Positions 17,025 through 25,815 of a DNA stretch of 54,525 nucleotides are shown here, piece by piece (positions within the stretch are counted from its first letter, which is position 1; every line of letters starts with the position of its first letter). Both the position numbers and the translations under genes were made by a program. A model generated the notes under the pieces. That model saw nothing but the letters and a program-made list of their open reading frames with translations, was not told where the DNA came from and made no database searches. Source of the DNA: Cellulomonas sp. (lineage in GTDB: Bacteria > Actinomycetota > Actinomycetes > Actinomycetales > Cellulomonadaceae). The stretch covers positions 358,088 to 412,612 of the forward strand of contig NZ_JADGMY010000028.1 in NCBI RefSeq assembly GCF_015234515.1, given 5' to 3'.

Positions 17025-17504
17025 TCACGGGCCGAGGAACACCTGCGAGCACAGCAGCGCGGGGCCGTCCGGGACGCAGGCGACTCCGACGTGCCGCAGG
17101 TCGGGGTCGAGCAGGTTGTCGCGGTGCCCCGGGGACGCGAGCCATGCCTCGACCACGTCCGCGGGCGGAGCGCTCGCGCGGCTGAGGTTCTCGGCCGTCC
17201 GGGGCGCGTCGCAGCCCTGGATGACGTCGTCCAGCGGGGCGTGCGTGAGCTCGGCGACGCCGACCAGGTCCGCCGCGCGCCGCTCGGCCGCCTGCGCCGC
17301 GCACGCGGAGACCTCGAGCGCCGGCAGCCCGTCGGCGACGCGGGTGGCGTTGGTGTCCTCGACGAGGGCGGCGGCGTAGAGGTCCGGCTCGAGCGCGACC
17401 GACGACGCGGTCCCGCTCGTCGGTAGCCCGGCCGGGTCCGGCGAGGGTGGCGTGCTGCACGCGGGCACGGCCGCCAGCACGACGGCGACGACGAGGGCGC
17501 GCAC
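17025..17504 (-). CDS. CAP-domain lipoprotein
   Basis: 159 residues. The N terminus (VRALVVAVVLAAVPACSTPP) is a lipoprotein signal with lipobox VPAC, so the mature protein should be lipid-anchored outside the membrane. The rest is a CAP domain: LVEDTNATRVADGLPALEV, the ELTHAPLDD segment, ENLSRA, and SPGHRDNLLDPDLRHVGVAC, ending in SQVFLG. It closely resembles the CAP domain at 32481-33263. GTG 17504 has no good ribosome-binding site; GTG 17546 is a possible longer start. It is divergent from the Wzz/kinase gene. Confidence 0.82.
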   Translation of the reverse strand: MRALVVAVVLAAVPACSTPPSPDPAGLPTSGTASSVALEPDLYAAALVEDTNATRVADGLPALEVSACAAQAAERRAADLVGVAELTHAPLDDVIQGCDAPRTAENLSRASAPPADVVEAWLASPGHRDNLLDPDLRHVGVACVPDGPALLCSQVFLGP

Positions 17505-17646
17505 GACCGGAAACGTTGCGCAGGGGCGACATCCGGTCCTGATCACCGCAAGATGGTCGCAGACCGGCGTCAGGGCACGTGCGTGAGACCATGCACGGGC
17601 AATTGCGCACATCTGGTCGATCTGCGACCCGGGGGGGTACAGAGCC

Positions 17647-19206
17647 GTGGAGTTCCAGGACTACCTGTCCATCGTCCGCAAACGGTGGCTGTCGATCGTG
17701 CTGATCGCGACCCTCGTCGTCGCGGGCGCGGTGGCCGCGACCCTGGCGGCGACGCCGATGTACCAGGCGCACGCCCAGGTGTACGTGTCGGTCCGCAGCT
17801 CCGGGACGACGTCCGACCTCCTGCAGGGCAGCAACTTCACGCAGCGGCAGGTCAGCTCGTACGCCGAGCTGGCGACGACGCCACGTGTGCTCGTGCCCGT
17901 CATCGAGCACCTGGACCTGCCGACGACGCCCGACGCCCTCGCGAGCTCGATCTCCGCGTCGTCGCCGGTGGACAGCTCGCTGATCAACATCCGCGTGACG
18001 AGCCCAGACCCGCGGACCGCGAGCGACGTGGCGAACTCCGCGGCCGAGAGCCTGTCGAGCGAGGTCGCCGACCTCGAGCGGCCCGAGGGCGGCGTCTCCC
18101 CCGTGCAGATCAGCACGGTGCGGGTGGCGTCGCCACCGGAGTCGCCGTCGTCGCCGAACCTCCCCCGCAACCTGGCCCTCGGCGTCGTCGTCGGCCTCGC
18201 GCTGGGACTCGGCGTCGCGGTCCTGCGCGAGCTGCTGGACACGCGCGTGCGCACCGAGGCCGACGTGCACGACGTGACCGACACGTCCGTCATCGCGACC
18301 GTCCCCCTCGACGACACCGCCGCGGTGCACCCGCTGATCCTGCAGTCGAGCCCGCACAGCCACCGCGCGGAGTCGCTGCGCCGGCTGCGGACCAACCTGC
18401 AGTTCCTGGACGTCTCCGGCGGACCGCAGATGTTCGTCGTGACGTCGGCCCTGCCGGGCGAGGGCAAGTCCACCACCACGATCAACCTCGCGATCGCGCT
18501 GGCCGACGCCGGCTCGCGCGTCGCCCTCGTGGACGCGGACCTGCGACGACCGTCCGTCGGCAGGTACATGGGCATCGAGGGCGCCGCCGGCCTGACGACT
18601 GTGCTCATCGGCCGCGCCGCCCTCGACGAGGTCATCCAGCCGTGGGGCAACGGCAGGCTGCACGTGCTGCCGTCGGGGCAGGTGCCGCCGAACCCCAGCG
18701 AGCTGCTGGGCTCACGCGCCATGGGCGAGCTGCTCACGCAGCTGGCCGACAAGTACGACGTCGTGCTCATCGACACGCCCCCGCTGCTGCCCGTGACGGA
18801 CGCCGCGATCTTGGCGCGCCTGACGAGCGGCGCACTCCTGGTGGCCGGCGCCGACAAGCTGCACCGCCACCAGCTGCAGGAGTCGATCGGCGCGCTGGAC
18901 GCGGTGGGCGCGCGCATCCTCGGCATCGTGCTCAACCGGCTCGAGCGCAGGAGCGGCGACACGTACGCCTATTACGACTACGCCCCGGAGACGACCGGGA
19001 GAACAAACACGGAAGAATCGGGACACACATCGGTCCCGACGACCACGGGACGAATCCCTGCGGCGCACGCGCGCCCGGGGCAGAAGCGTCCCGTCCGCCG
19101 GTCCAGCCGGCCGCCGGTGACAAATGTGGTCAATACGCTCGATGACACCATCACCAGCAGCAACTCCACGACCGCATCGCACTGGCCTGGAGGTCCGCGT
19201 GCCTGA
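17647..19206 (+). CDS. Fused Wzz chain-length determinant / BY-type tyrosine kinase
   Basis: 519 residues. Wzz domain at the N terminus (DYLSIVRKRWLSIVLIATLVV first helix) with a second helix at about 177-195. The cytoplasmic BY-kinase has Walker A near residues 268-278 (ALPGEGKSTTT), Walker A' VALVDADLRRP and Walker B VVLIDTPPLLP. A short Tyr cluster (TYAYYDYAPE, from about residue 439) is the likely autophosphorylation site. About 70 more residues, Ser/Thr/Arg-rich and from less GC-rich DNA, extend past it. Such proteins set polysaccharide chain length; the partner phosphatase may be the LMW-PTP at 31590. GTG 17647 follows a G7 tract. Confidence 0.94.
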   Translation: MEFQDYLSIVRKRWLSIVLIATLVVAGAVAATLAATPMYQAHAQVYVSVRSSGTTSDLLQGSNFTQRQVSSYAELATTPRVLVPVIEHLDLPTTPDALASSISASSPVDSSLINIRVTSPDPRTASDVANSAAESLSSEVADLERPEGGVSPVQISTVRVASPPESPSSPNLPRNLALGVVVGLALGLGVAVLRELLDTRVRTEADVHDVTDTSVIATVPLDDTAAVHPLILQSSPHSHRAESLRRLRTNLQFLDVSGGPQMFVVTSALPGEGKSTTTINLAIALADAGSRVALVDADLRRPSVGRYMGIEGAAGLTTVLIGRAALDEVIQPWGNGRLHVLPSGQVPPNPSELLGSRAMGELLTQLADKYDVVLIDTPPLLPVTDAAILARLTSGALLVAGADKLHRHQLQESIGALDAVGARILGIVLNRLERRSGDTYAYYDYAPETTGRTNTEESGHTSVPTTTGRIPAAHARPGQKRPVRRSSRPPVTNVVNTLDDTITSSNSTTASHWPGGPRA

Positions 19207-19227
19207 CGCCGCCAAATCGGTGGTTTC

Positions 19228-19259
19228 GGTTTTACCGGGCGATGCCCTAGGGTAAAACC
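19228..19259 (+). terminator. Hairpin between kinase gene and sugar operon
   Basis: GGTTTTACC (19228-19236) pairs perfectly with GGTAAAACC (19251-19259), with an inner GGGC-GAT-GCCC stem. It lies 22 bp after the kinase stop and 28 bp before the next start. It could terminate, attenuate or protect the mRNA. A TAGGGT (19248-19253) inside it could also serve as a -10 box for the downstream operon. Confidence 0.55.
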
Positions 19260-19286
19260 AAGCATGCAGAACACGGGGGGCGTGGC

Positions 19287-21098
19287 ATGGTATACAAGTC
19301 TGCTCGGCGACGGTACGAGATGAATCGGTGGTCATGGGCGACCATTGACGGGGCGGTGTGGTTCACCGCCATCTACCTTGCGACGTGGCTGAGATTCGAC
19401 TTCACCATCGACGAGTTCGCCGGTCGTGCTGCAGTCTTCGCGGGGGCCGCCGTGGTGCTGCACCTGGTCGTCGGCGCCGCGATCGGTCCGTACGCCGTGG
19501 GCCACGTGCGCGGCTCCTTCGAGGAGTCCGTCGACATCGCACGCACGGTCGTGTCGGTGACCGTGGTGCTGCTCGTCTGGTCCCTGGTGACCGACCCGAT
19601 CATGGTGCCGCGCAGCGTGCCCCTGATCGCCGGTGCGCTCGCACTGGCCGCCATGTTCGGCGTGCGGTTCGTCATCCGCAGCCTGCGCACGCGCCGACGC
19701 GCGCCGCATCGCGAGCAGCGCCGCGTGATCGTCTTCGGCGCCGGTGACGCGGGGCGTCGCCTGATCCGCCAGATGACCGAGGACCGGCGAAGCGGGTTCT
19801 TCCCCGTGGCGCTGCTCGACGACGACCGCCTCAAGCGCCGACTGCCGGTCGAGGGCGTGCGGGTGCGCGGCGACCGGACCCTGATCGCGTCGGTGGCACG
19901 CGAGACGGGCGCCACCGCACTCGTCATCGCGATCCCCCGGGCGGACGGCGCCCTCATCCGGGAGCTGTCGGAGCTGGCCGCGGAGGTGGACCTCGACGTG
20001 CTGACGCTGCCGCCGCTGTCGGACATCATCGACGGCCACGTCAGCACGAAGGACCTGCGCGACCTCGACCTGCACGACCTGCTGGGGCGGCGCGCCATCA
20101 GCATGGACACCACGGCGATCGCCGAGCAGATCTCCGGCCGCAACGTGCTGGTCACGGGCGCCGGCGGGTCGATCGGGTCGGAGCTGTGCCGCCAGATCGC
20201 GCGGTTCGGCCCCGGCAAGCTGTACCTGCTGGACCGGGACGAGTCCGCGCTGCAGGAGACCCAGGTCAGCCTGACAGGTCAAGGGCTGCTCGACGGCGAC
20301 GAGGTGCTCCTCGCGGACATCCGTGACGCCGACGCCCTGCGCGACGCCTTCGCCGGAGCCCAGCCGGACATCGTGTTCCACGCCGCCGCACTCAAGCACC
20401 TGCCGCTGCTGGAGTCGTTCCCGCTCGAGGCGTGGAAGAGCAACGTGGTGGGCACGCTCAACGTGCTCGAGGCCGCGGCGCACGCCGGGGTGCAGACGTT
20501 CGTCAACATCTCGACCGACAAGGCGGCCGCGCCGACGTCCGTGCTCGGCTACAGCAAGCGCGTCACCGAACGCCTCACGGCCCACTTCGCGTCCACGGAG
20601 CCCGGGCGCTACGTCTCGGTGCGCTTCGGCAACGTCCTCGGCTCGCGCGGGTCGGTGCTGCACGTCTTCCGCTCGCAGATCGCCGCAGGCGGCCCGATCA
20701 CCGTGACGCACCCGGACGTCGAGCGGTACTTCATGCTCATCCCCGAGGCGTGCCAGCTGGTGCTGGAGGCGGCCAGCATCGGCACCGACGGTGAGGTGAT
20801 GGTGCTGGACATGGGCGAGCAGATCCGGATCGCCGACGTCGCGCGCACGCTCATCCGCATGTCGGGCCGCCGGGACATCGGCATCGAGTTCAGCGGCCTG
20901 CGGCCCGGCGAGAAGCTCGGCGAGGAGCTGTTCTCCCCGCACGAGCAGCGCCGTCCGACGCGCAACCCGCTCGTCAGCTCCGTCGACGTGCCGAGCCTGC
21001 CGCCCACGAAGGTCCGGTCCCAGCGCCACCCGGACGCCCTGTCGGCACGCAGCTGGATGCACGACCGGGCGCAGGTGCCGCTGCGGGTGACAGCCTGA
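19287..21098 (+). CDS. PglF/CapD-like membrane UDP-sugar 4,6-dehydratase
   Basis: 603 residues, full length for the long FlaA1/PglF/WbpM class. Four N-terminal transmembrane helices (about 15-130), a first Rossmann domain starting at RVIVFGAGDAGRR, and a C-terminal SDR domain starting at VLVTGAGGSIGSELCRQ. The active-site segment STDKAAAPTSVLGYSKR keeps the catalytic Lys, while the position of the classical SDR Tyr is Leu; long-type members usually have Met there. The expected reaction is UDP-GlcNAc to the UDP-4-keto-6-deoxy sugar. A typical CapD region RPGEKLGEELFS is near the end. The stop overlaps the next ATG (TGATG), marking a coupled operon. Confidence 0.93.
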   Translation: MVYKSARRRYEMNRWSWATIDGAVWFTAIYLATWLRFDFTIDEFAGRAAVFAGAAVVLHLVVGAAIGPYAVGHVRGSFEESVDIARTVVSVTVVLLVWSLVTDPIMVPRSVPLIAGALALAAMFGVRFVIRSLRTRRRAPHREQRRVIVFGAGDAGRRLIRQMTEDRRSGFFPVALLDDDRLKRRLPVEGVRVRGDRTLIASVARETGATALVIAIPRADGALIRELSELAAEVDLDVLTLPPLSDIIDGHVSTKDLRDLDLHDLLGRRAISMDTTAIAEQISGRNVLVTGAGGSIGSELCRQIARFGPGKLYLLDRDESALQETQVSLTGQGLLDGDEVLLADIRDADALRDAFAGAQPDIVFHAAALKHLPLLESFPLEAWKSNVVGTLNVLEAAAHAGVQTFVNISTDKAAAPTSVLGYSKRVTERLTAHFASTEPGRYVSVRFGNVLGSRGSVLHVFRSQIAAGGPITVTHPDVERYFMLIPEACQLVLEAASIGTDGEVMVLDMGEQIRIADVARTLIRMSGRRDIGIEFSGLRPGEKLGEELFSPHEQRRPTRNPLVSSVDVPSLPPTKVRSQRHPDALSARSWMHDRAQVPLRVTA

Positions 21099-22237
21099 TG
21101 GCGCGCATCCACCTCTCGAAGGCCGACGTGACGGAGCTCGAGGAGAAGTACGTCCTCGAGGCCCTGCGCTCGGGCTGGGTCGCTCCCCTGGGCCCCGAGG
21201 TCGACGCGTTCGAGCGGGAGGTCGCCGAGCGCGTCGGTGTCGGCCACGCCCTGGCGCTGGCGTCCGGCACGGCGGCGCTCCACCTGGCGCTGCTCGAGCT
21301 GGGTGCGGGCCCCGGCACGGCTGTCGTCCTGCCCACCATGACGTTCGTCGCGTCGGCCAACGCGGTCGCCTACACCGGGGCCGAGCCGGTGTTCGTGGAC
21401 GCAGGACCCGACGGCAACGTGGACCCGGCCCTGCTGCTCGACGCGGTGGACACCCTGCGCCGCGAGGGCACGACGGTCGCCGCCGCAATGACCGTCGACC
21501 TGTTCGGCCGCTGCGCGGAGTACGACGAGCTCGTCGACGCCGTGGCCGAGCGCGGCGTCCCGCTCGTCGAGGACGCCGCCGAGGCGCTGGGTGCGACCTA
21601 CCGCGGCCGCGCCGCCGGGTCGTTCGGCAAGGCGGCCGCGCTGTCCTTCAACGGCAACAAGATCATGACGACGTCCGGCGGGGGCATGCTGCTCAGCGAC
21701 GACGAGGACCTGATCGGGCGCGCGCGCTACCTGTCGACGCAGGCACGGCAGCCGGTGGCGTACTACGAGCACACCGAGATCGGCTACAACTACCGGCTCT
21801 CCAACATCCTGGCGGCGCTGGGGCGCGCCCAGCTCAGCCGGCTGGACGAGATGATCGAGCGGCGGCGGGCGATCCGGGAGACCTACGCGCAAGCCGTCAG
21901 GGACATCGACGACGTGCATGTCCTCGCGGCCGACGAGCGCCGTGGGGACGACGGGGACAACTGCTGGTTGACGTGCGTGACGCTCGACCACACGACCGGC
22001 ACCGACGTCGCGGCCGTGCTGGCGCGGCTCGACGCCGCCGAGATCGAGGCACGTCACCTCTGGAAGCCGATGCACCTGCAGCCCGTGTTCGCCGACCGCC
22101 GCAGCTGGCTCACCGGCGTGTCCGAACGGCTCTTCCTGACGGGCATCACCCTGCCCAGCGGATCCGCCCTCCGCGACGACGAGGTGTCGCGCGTCGTCGA
22201 GACGCTGCAGGACGCTCTCCGTGCGGGTGCCCGTTGA
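21098..22237 (+). CDS. PglE-like DegT/DnrJ/EryC1 aminotransferase
   Basis: 379 residues, PLP-dependent sugar aminotransferase. Visible features: substrate and PLP segment ALASGTAALHLALLELG, VEDAAEALGATYRG, and the Lys188 Schiff base in SFNGNKIMTTSGGGML. The C-terminal HLWKPMHLQP is typical. Directly after a PglF-like dehydratase it should aminate C4 to give a UDP-4-amino-4,6-dideoxy-GlcNAc, as PglE or LegC do. Coupled on both sides (TGATG upstream, TTGA downstream). Confidence 0.94.
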   Translation: MARIHLSKADVTELEEKYVLEALRSGWVAPLGPEVDAFEREVAERVGVGHALALASGTAALHLALLELGAGPGTAVVLPTMTFVASANAVAYTGAEPVFVDAGPDGNVDPALLLDAVDTLRREGTTVAAAMTVDLFGRCAEYDELVDAVAERGVPLVEDAAEALGATYRGRAAGSFGKAAALSFNGNKIMTTSGGGMLLSDDEDLIGRARYLSTQARQPVAYYEHTEIGYNYRLSNILAALGRAQLSRLDEMIERRRAIRETYAQAVRDIDDVHVLAADERRGDDGDNCWLTCVTLDHTTGTDVAAVLARLDAAEIEARHLWKPMHLQPVFADRRSWLTGVSERLFLTGITLPSGSALRDDEVSRVVETLQDALRAGAR

Positions 22238-23352
22238 CGACACCCCCACGTCCGCCGGAGGCCTACGACCAGGTCAAGCGCGCGCTCGACGTCGTCACGG
22301 CGGGCGCACTGCTGATCACCACGTCGCCCATCCAAGCCGTCGTCGCCCTGACCGTACGGCGCCGTCTGGGGACGCCTGTGCTGTTCAGGCAGGAGCGGCC
22401 CGGGCTCCACGGGAAGCCGTTCACCCTCATCAAGATGCGGACGATGCTCGACGTAGACCCGGCCAAGGGTCTCGTGACGAACGAGCAGCGGATGACCGGC
22501 TTCGGCCAGCGGCTGCGCGCCACCAGCCTCGACGAGCTGCCCACCTTGTGGAACGTGCTCCGTGGCGACATGAGCATCGTCGGACCGCGTCCTCTGCGCA
22601 TGACCTACCTGGAGCGCTACACCGCCCACCAGGCGCGACGGCACGAGGTGCGTCCGGGCGTGACCGGGCTCGCCCAGGTGTCGGGCCGGAACGCCATCGG
22701 CTGGGACGAGCGCCTTGATCTGGACGTCGAGTACGTCGACCGCCGGTCTCTGCGGCTCGATCTGTCGATCCTGCTCAGGACGATCGGAGCAGTGCTGCGT
22801 CGCGACGGGATCGCGCACGACGGTCACGCCACGATGGGCGCCTTCTACGGGCCGACGAACCGCCACGGCGTCGTGGAGCGGCGCCTGGAGCGCTCCGACC
22901 TCGAGACGCGGGTGGCCTGGCTCAACGACCCGACCGTGCGCGCGGGTGTCTCGATCACCTTCGACGCGAACCTCCCCGACACGGTCGCCTGGTTCGACAG
23001 GGTCCAGGACGACCCGTGCAGGTACGACTGGGTGCACCACGACCGTGCCGGGCTCGCTGTCGCGATGTGCGGGATGACCATGGACGGCAGCGGTCGGGCC
23101 TTCTACTACCTCTACGTCAACCCCGCGGCGCACGGGCGCGGGCACGGCCGTCGGAGTCTTGCGACGAGCGTCGACCGCGCTGAGCAGCTGGGGCTGGAGG
23201 CGCTGGACCTCGAGGTCAAGACGGACAACGCGCGCGCCATCCGCCTCTACCGGTCGCTCGGGTTCGTCGAGCGGGACGACGTCGACGCGCCAGCGGGAAA
23301 GCTCGCGATGACGCGGCCCTTGAGCCGCAGGGAAGGACGTGTCGCCCGATGA
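22234..23352 (+). CDS. PglC-like phosphoglycosyl transferase fused to GNAT acetyltransferase
   Basis: 372 residues. Residues about 10-195 are a small monotopic phosphoglycosyl transferase: re-entrant helix VKRALDVVTAGALLITTSP, then VLFRQERPGLHGKPFTLIKM, the catalytic Asp100-Glu101 in SLDELPTLWNVLRGDMSIVG, and PRPL. Residues about 205-360 are a GNAT domain: LNDPTVRAGVSITF near its start and the acetyl-CoA loop in AHGRGHGRRSL, then TDNARAIRLYRSLGFVE. The fused pair would N-acetylate the 4-amino sugar and transfer its phosphosugar to undecaprenyl phosphate. Neisseria PglB has the same two activities fused, but with a left-handed beta-helix acetyltransferase. TTG 22234 overlaps the previous TGA. 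Confidence 0.88.
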   Translation: MTTPPRPPEAYDQVKRALDVVTAGALLITTSPIQAVVALTVRRRLGTPVLFRQERPGLHGKPFTLIKMRTMLDVDPAKGLVTNEQRMTGFGQRLRATSLDELPTLWNVLRGDMSIVGPRPLRMTYLERYTAHQARRHEVRPGVTGLAQVSGRNAIGWDERLDLDVEYVDRRSLRLDLSILLRTIGAVLRRDGIAHDGHATMGAFYGPTNRHGVVERRLERSDLETRVAWLNDPTVRAGVSITFDANLPDTVAWFDRVQDDPCRYDWVHHDRAGLAVAMCGMTMDGSGRAFYYLYVNPAAHGRGHGRRSLATSVDRAEQLGLEALDLEVKTDNARAIRLYRSLGFVERDDVDAPAGKLAMTRPLSRREGRVAR

Positions 23353-24407
23353 CCGCTCGACGCCACCTACGGGTCGTCATCTGCTCCGGGGGGCGGCGGG
23401 TCTACATCGTCCGCTGGTTCCGTGAGGCGTTCGCCAAGCTGGACGTCACCGGCGAGGTAGTCGTGCTCGACGCCGACGCGGCCGCGCCGGCTGGTCAGGC
23501 GGCAGACGTCTTCCGCCAGGTGCCGCGTGTGACGGACCCGCTGTACCGAGCGGCGATCTGCGAGATCGTCACCGAGCTGCAGCCCGACCTCTTCCTGTCA
23601 TTGCACGACTACGAGCTCGAGGTGCTGTCCGACGGTCTCGCCGCAGACCTGCGCAGCGACAGGACCGCGGTACTGTCGCTGACCAACGACGCCCAGCTCG
23701 TCGCCGGTGACAAGTGGCTGCTGGCCTCACGGCTCGATCCCGCCTACAGCACGCCCACACTGCGAGCGTCCGACCATGCAGCCGTCGCGGCGCTCGTCGC
23801 AGCGAACGACAGGGTTGTCGTCAAGCACCGTTACGGCAGCGCCTCGTCCGGGCTGTCGATCGTGTCCGGCGACGACGTCCATGCGGCGGTCGCACGTGCC
23901 ACGGTGGACGCACCTCGGCCGATGTCCGCGTCGTCGACCGATACGCCCGAGGACTGGGTCGTCGTGCAGCCGTGCGTCCGCGGGACGGAGTACGGCATGG
24001 ACGCCGTCTTCAGCGTCCACGGGTCGCACGGCGGAGTCCCGAGGGGCGTGTCTGCTCGTAGAAAGCTGCGCATGCGGGCCGGCGAGACCGATCAGGCCGT
24101 GACGGTCGATCCCGCGCCCTTCCAGGGCGTAGCCGGGGCGATCGGGGCTCTCCTCGAGCCGCGCGGTCTCGTCGACGTCGACGTGATCGTGGACGACGCA
24201 GGGCGGTCGCACGTCATCGACATCAACCCCCGCTTCGGCGGTGGGTACCCTTTCACGCACCTGTCGGGGGTGGATGTCCCGGCGTTCTACCTCGCAGAGG
24301 TCCTCGGCTTCCCCGAACCGGAGAAGCACCTTGCCGGCCTGCCTGGCGTCATGAGTGCGAAGTACGAGGAGATCACCGCAGTGCTCACGACGGACGGCCG
24401 ACCGTGA
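23349..24407 (+). CDS. ATP-grasp ligase in the diamino-sugar operon
   Basis: 352 residues, soluble. An N-terminal preATP-grasp Rossmann part (RVVICSGGRRVYIVRWFREAF) is followed by an ATP-grasp fold: KWLLASRLD, the KHRYGSASSGLSIV loop, WVVVQPCVRGTEYGMDAVF, and the metal-binding DVIVDDAGRSHVIDINPRFGGGYPF. ATP-grasp enzymes join an acid to an amine or similar via an acyl phosphate. In this operon it could acylate an amino group of the sugar or join an amino acid. In Neisseria PglB2 an ATP-grasp domain takes the acetyltransferase's place to make a glyceramido sugar. Substrate unknown. The ATGA overlap with the previous gene shows coupling. Confidence 0.85.
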   Translation: MTARRHLRVVICSGGRRVYIVRWFREAFAKLDVTGEVVVLDADAAAPAGQAADVFRQVPRVTDPLYRAAICEIVTELQPDLFLSLHDYELEVLSDGLAADLRSDRTAVLSLTNDAQLVAGDKWLLASRLDPAYSTPTLRASDHAAVAALVAANDRVVVKHRYGSASSGLSIVSGDDVHAAVARATVDAPRPMSASSTDTPEDWVVVQPCVRGTEYGMDAVFSVHGSHGGVPRGVSARRKLRMRAGETDQAVTVDPAPFQGVAGAIGALLEPRGLVDVDVIVDDAGRSHVIDINPRFGGGYPFTHLSGVDVPAFYLAEVLGFPEPEKHLAGLPGVMSAKYEEITAVLTTDGRP

Positions 24408-24526
24408 CATCAGACCGCCGGCCATCTGAGGGCAGCACGGCTGCCAGGCGAGCCAGCAGCCGACGTCCAGTGCCCAGTGCGCAAGACCGCACGGCGCTGC
24501 CGCACTTCGTGAGCGCCGTGAGGTGA
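24404..24526 (+). CDS. Possible 40-residue coupling ORF
   Basis: GTG 24404 overlaps the ATP-grasp stop (GTGA) and the frame ends in a TGA that overlaps the flippase GTG (GTGA at 24523). The 40-residue product is Arg/Ser-rich with no recognised domain. It exactly bridges a gap in an otherwise gapless operon, so it may be a translation relay rather than a functional protein. Third-position GC is lower than in the neighbours, which weakens the case. Confidence 0.3.
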   Translation: MTSDRRPSEGSTAARRASSRRPVPSAQDRTALPHFVSAVR

Positions 24527-25815
24527 CGGACCACCCGCCGAAGGCGTCCGCGGGTCCCCAGCCCGCAGTGTCGACCCGGCTCCGCCACGCGGCAGCCAGC
24601 CGGACGAGTGTCCTGCTGCTCGGCCAGGTCGTCGCCGCGGGAGCTGCATTCGGCATCAACATCCTGGCTGCCAAGGTCATGGCCCCGGCGGACAGAGGCG
24701 TGCTCGCGCTTGCACTCCAGCTCTCGTACATGGCCACGACGGCGGCACTGCTGGGTGTCGAGTCGCCGTACGTGGCGCGACGCTCGGGCAGTTTCCCCCA
24801 GGTTGCGCGCGAACTCGTTTCCCTGATGCGCCTCAGCGTGCTGCTCCCGGCGGCGGGCCTCGTGACGGGAATGGCCCTCTACCTCACCGGGCACATCGAG
24901 GTCGCGGTGATCCTCGTTCTCGGATCACTGTATGCCTATGGCAACACGTACGTCAGGGCAGTGCGTGCCGCCTACATCGCGAGCAACGCAGCCAAGCCAT
25001 TTCTGGTGACGGCCGTCGTGTCACAGATCGTGCTTCTCGCGCTCGCTGCCCTGCTCGTCCTGCTCGACATCGGTGATCCGAGCTTCTGGGTCGGGGCGTA
25101 CATCATCGTCTCCCTGCCGGCCGTTGCCATCCTCCTCGCGCAGGCTCGCGGCGCCAGACCGATCGACCAGGACGCTCGGGCCGAGCTCGCGGTGGTCCGG
25201 CGGCAGGGGTTGCGCCTGCTCCCGGCCTCGTTCGGCAACACGGCGATGCTGCGGTCGGACCGCCTGCTGCTCCCTGCCCTCGCCTCGGTGTCGGAACTCG
25301 GGCTCTACATCGTGGTCGCGACCGCGATGGAGATCGCGGGCTGGCCCGTCAAGCAGTGGGTGGACTCGTCCCTGCGCCGCTGGCGGGAGCAAGGACGCGC
25401 ACTCCGCGCCGGCCTGCTGGTCGCGAGAGCCACAGTCCTGGCGCTCGCCCTCTCTCTCGTGGGCGGAGGTGTCACGTACGTGGCCGTCGTCGTCTTCCTC
25501 CCCGAGCCGTACCGCGCATCGACGATGCTGATCCCGGTCCTGGGGTGCGCCACGACCATCTACGCCGCCACGCGCGTCCAGCAGGGTCTGCTCGTCGCGC
25601 GCGGACAGTCGACGCAGGTCTCGATCGTCGAGATCTCGGGCATGCTGGCAGCCGTCGCGATGTACGTGGCCCTGATCCCCACCTGGGGCGCGATGGGTGC
25701 CGCCATGGGATCGGTCATCGGGTATGCCGTGTGTCTGGCCGCGGGCGCCTGGGCGCTACATCGATCCCCTTCTGCGATGGACCGGAGCACCCATTCCGGA
25801 GAGGCGACGCTGTGA
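24523..25815 (+). CDS. Wzx-type oligosaccharide flippase (MOP superfamily)
   Basis: 430 residues with about 12 hydrophobic segments. It begins with TSVLLLGQVVAAGAAFGINILAAKVM, typical of polysaccharide flippases, and has VMAPADRGVLALALQLSYM in the first hairpin. It should flip the lipid-linked oligosaccharide made by the operon. GTG 24523 overlaps the TGA of a short upstream frame. Its stop overlaps the glycosyltransferase GTG by four bases. Confidence 0.85.
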   Translation: MTDHPPKASAGPQPAVSTRLRHAAASRTSVLLLGQVVAAGAAFGINILAAKVMAPADRGVLALALQLSYMATTAALLGVESPYVARRSGSFPQVARELVSLMRLSVLLPAAGLVTGMALYLTGHIEVAVILVLGSLYAYGNTYVRAVRAAYIASNAAKPFLVTAVVSQIVLLALAALLVLLDIGDPSFWVGAYIIVSLPAVAILLAQARGARPIDQDARAELAVVRRQGLRLLPASFGNTAMLRSDRLLLPALASVSELGLYIVVATAMEIAGWPVKQWVDSSLRRWREQGRALRAGLLVARATVLALALSLVGGGVTYVAVVVFLPEPYRASTMLIPVLGCATTIYAATRVQQGLLVARGQSTQVSIVEISGMLAAVAMYVALIPTWGAMGAAMGSVIGYAVCLAAGAWALHRSPSAMDRSTHSGEATL

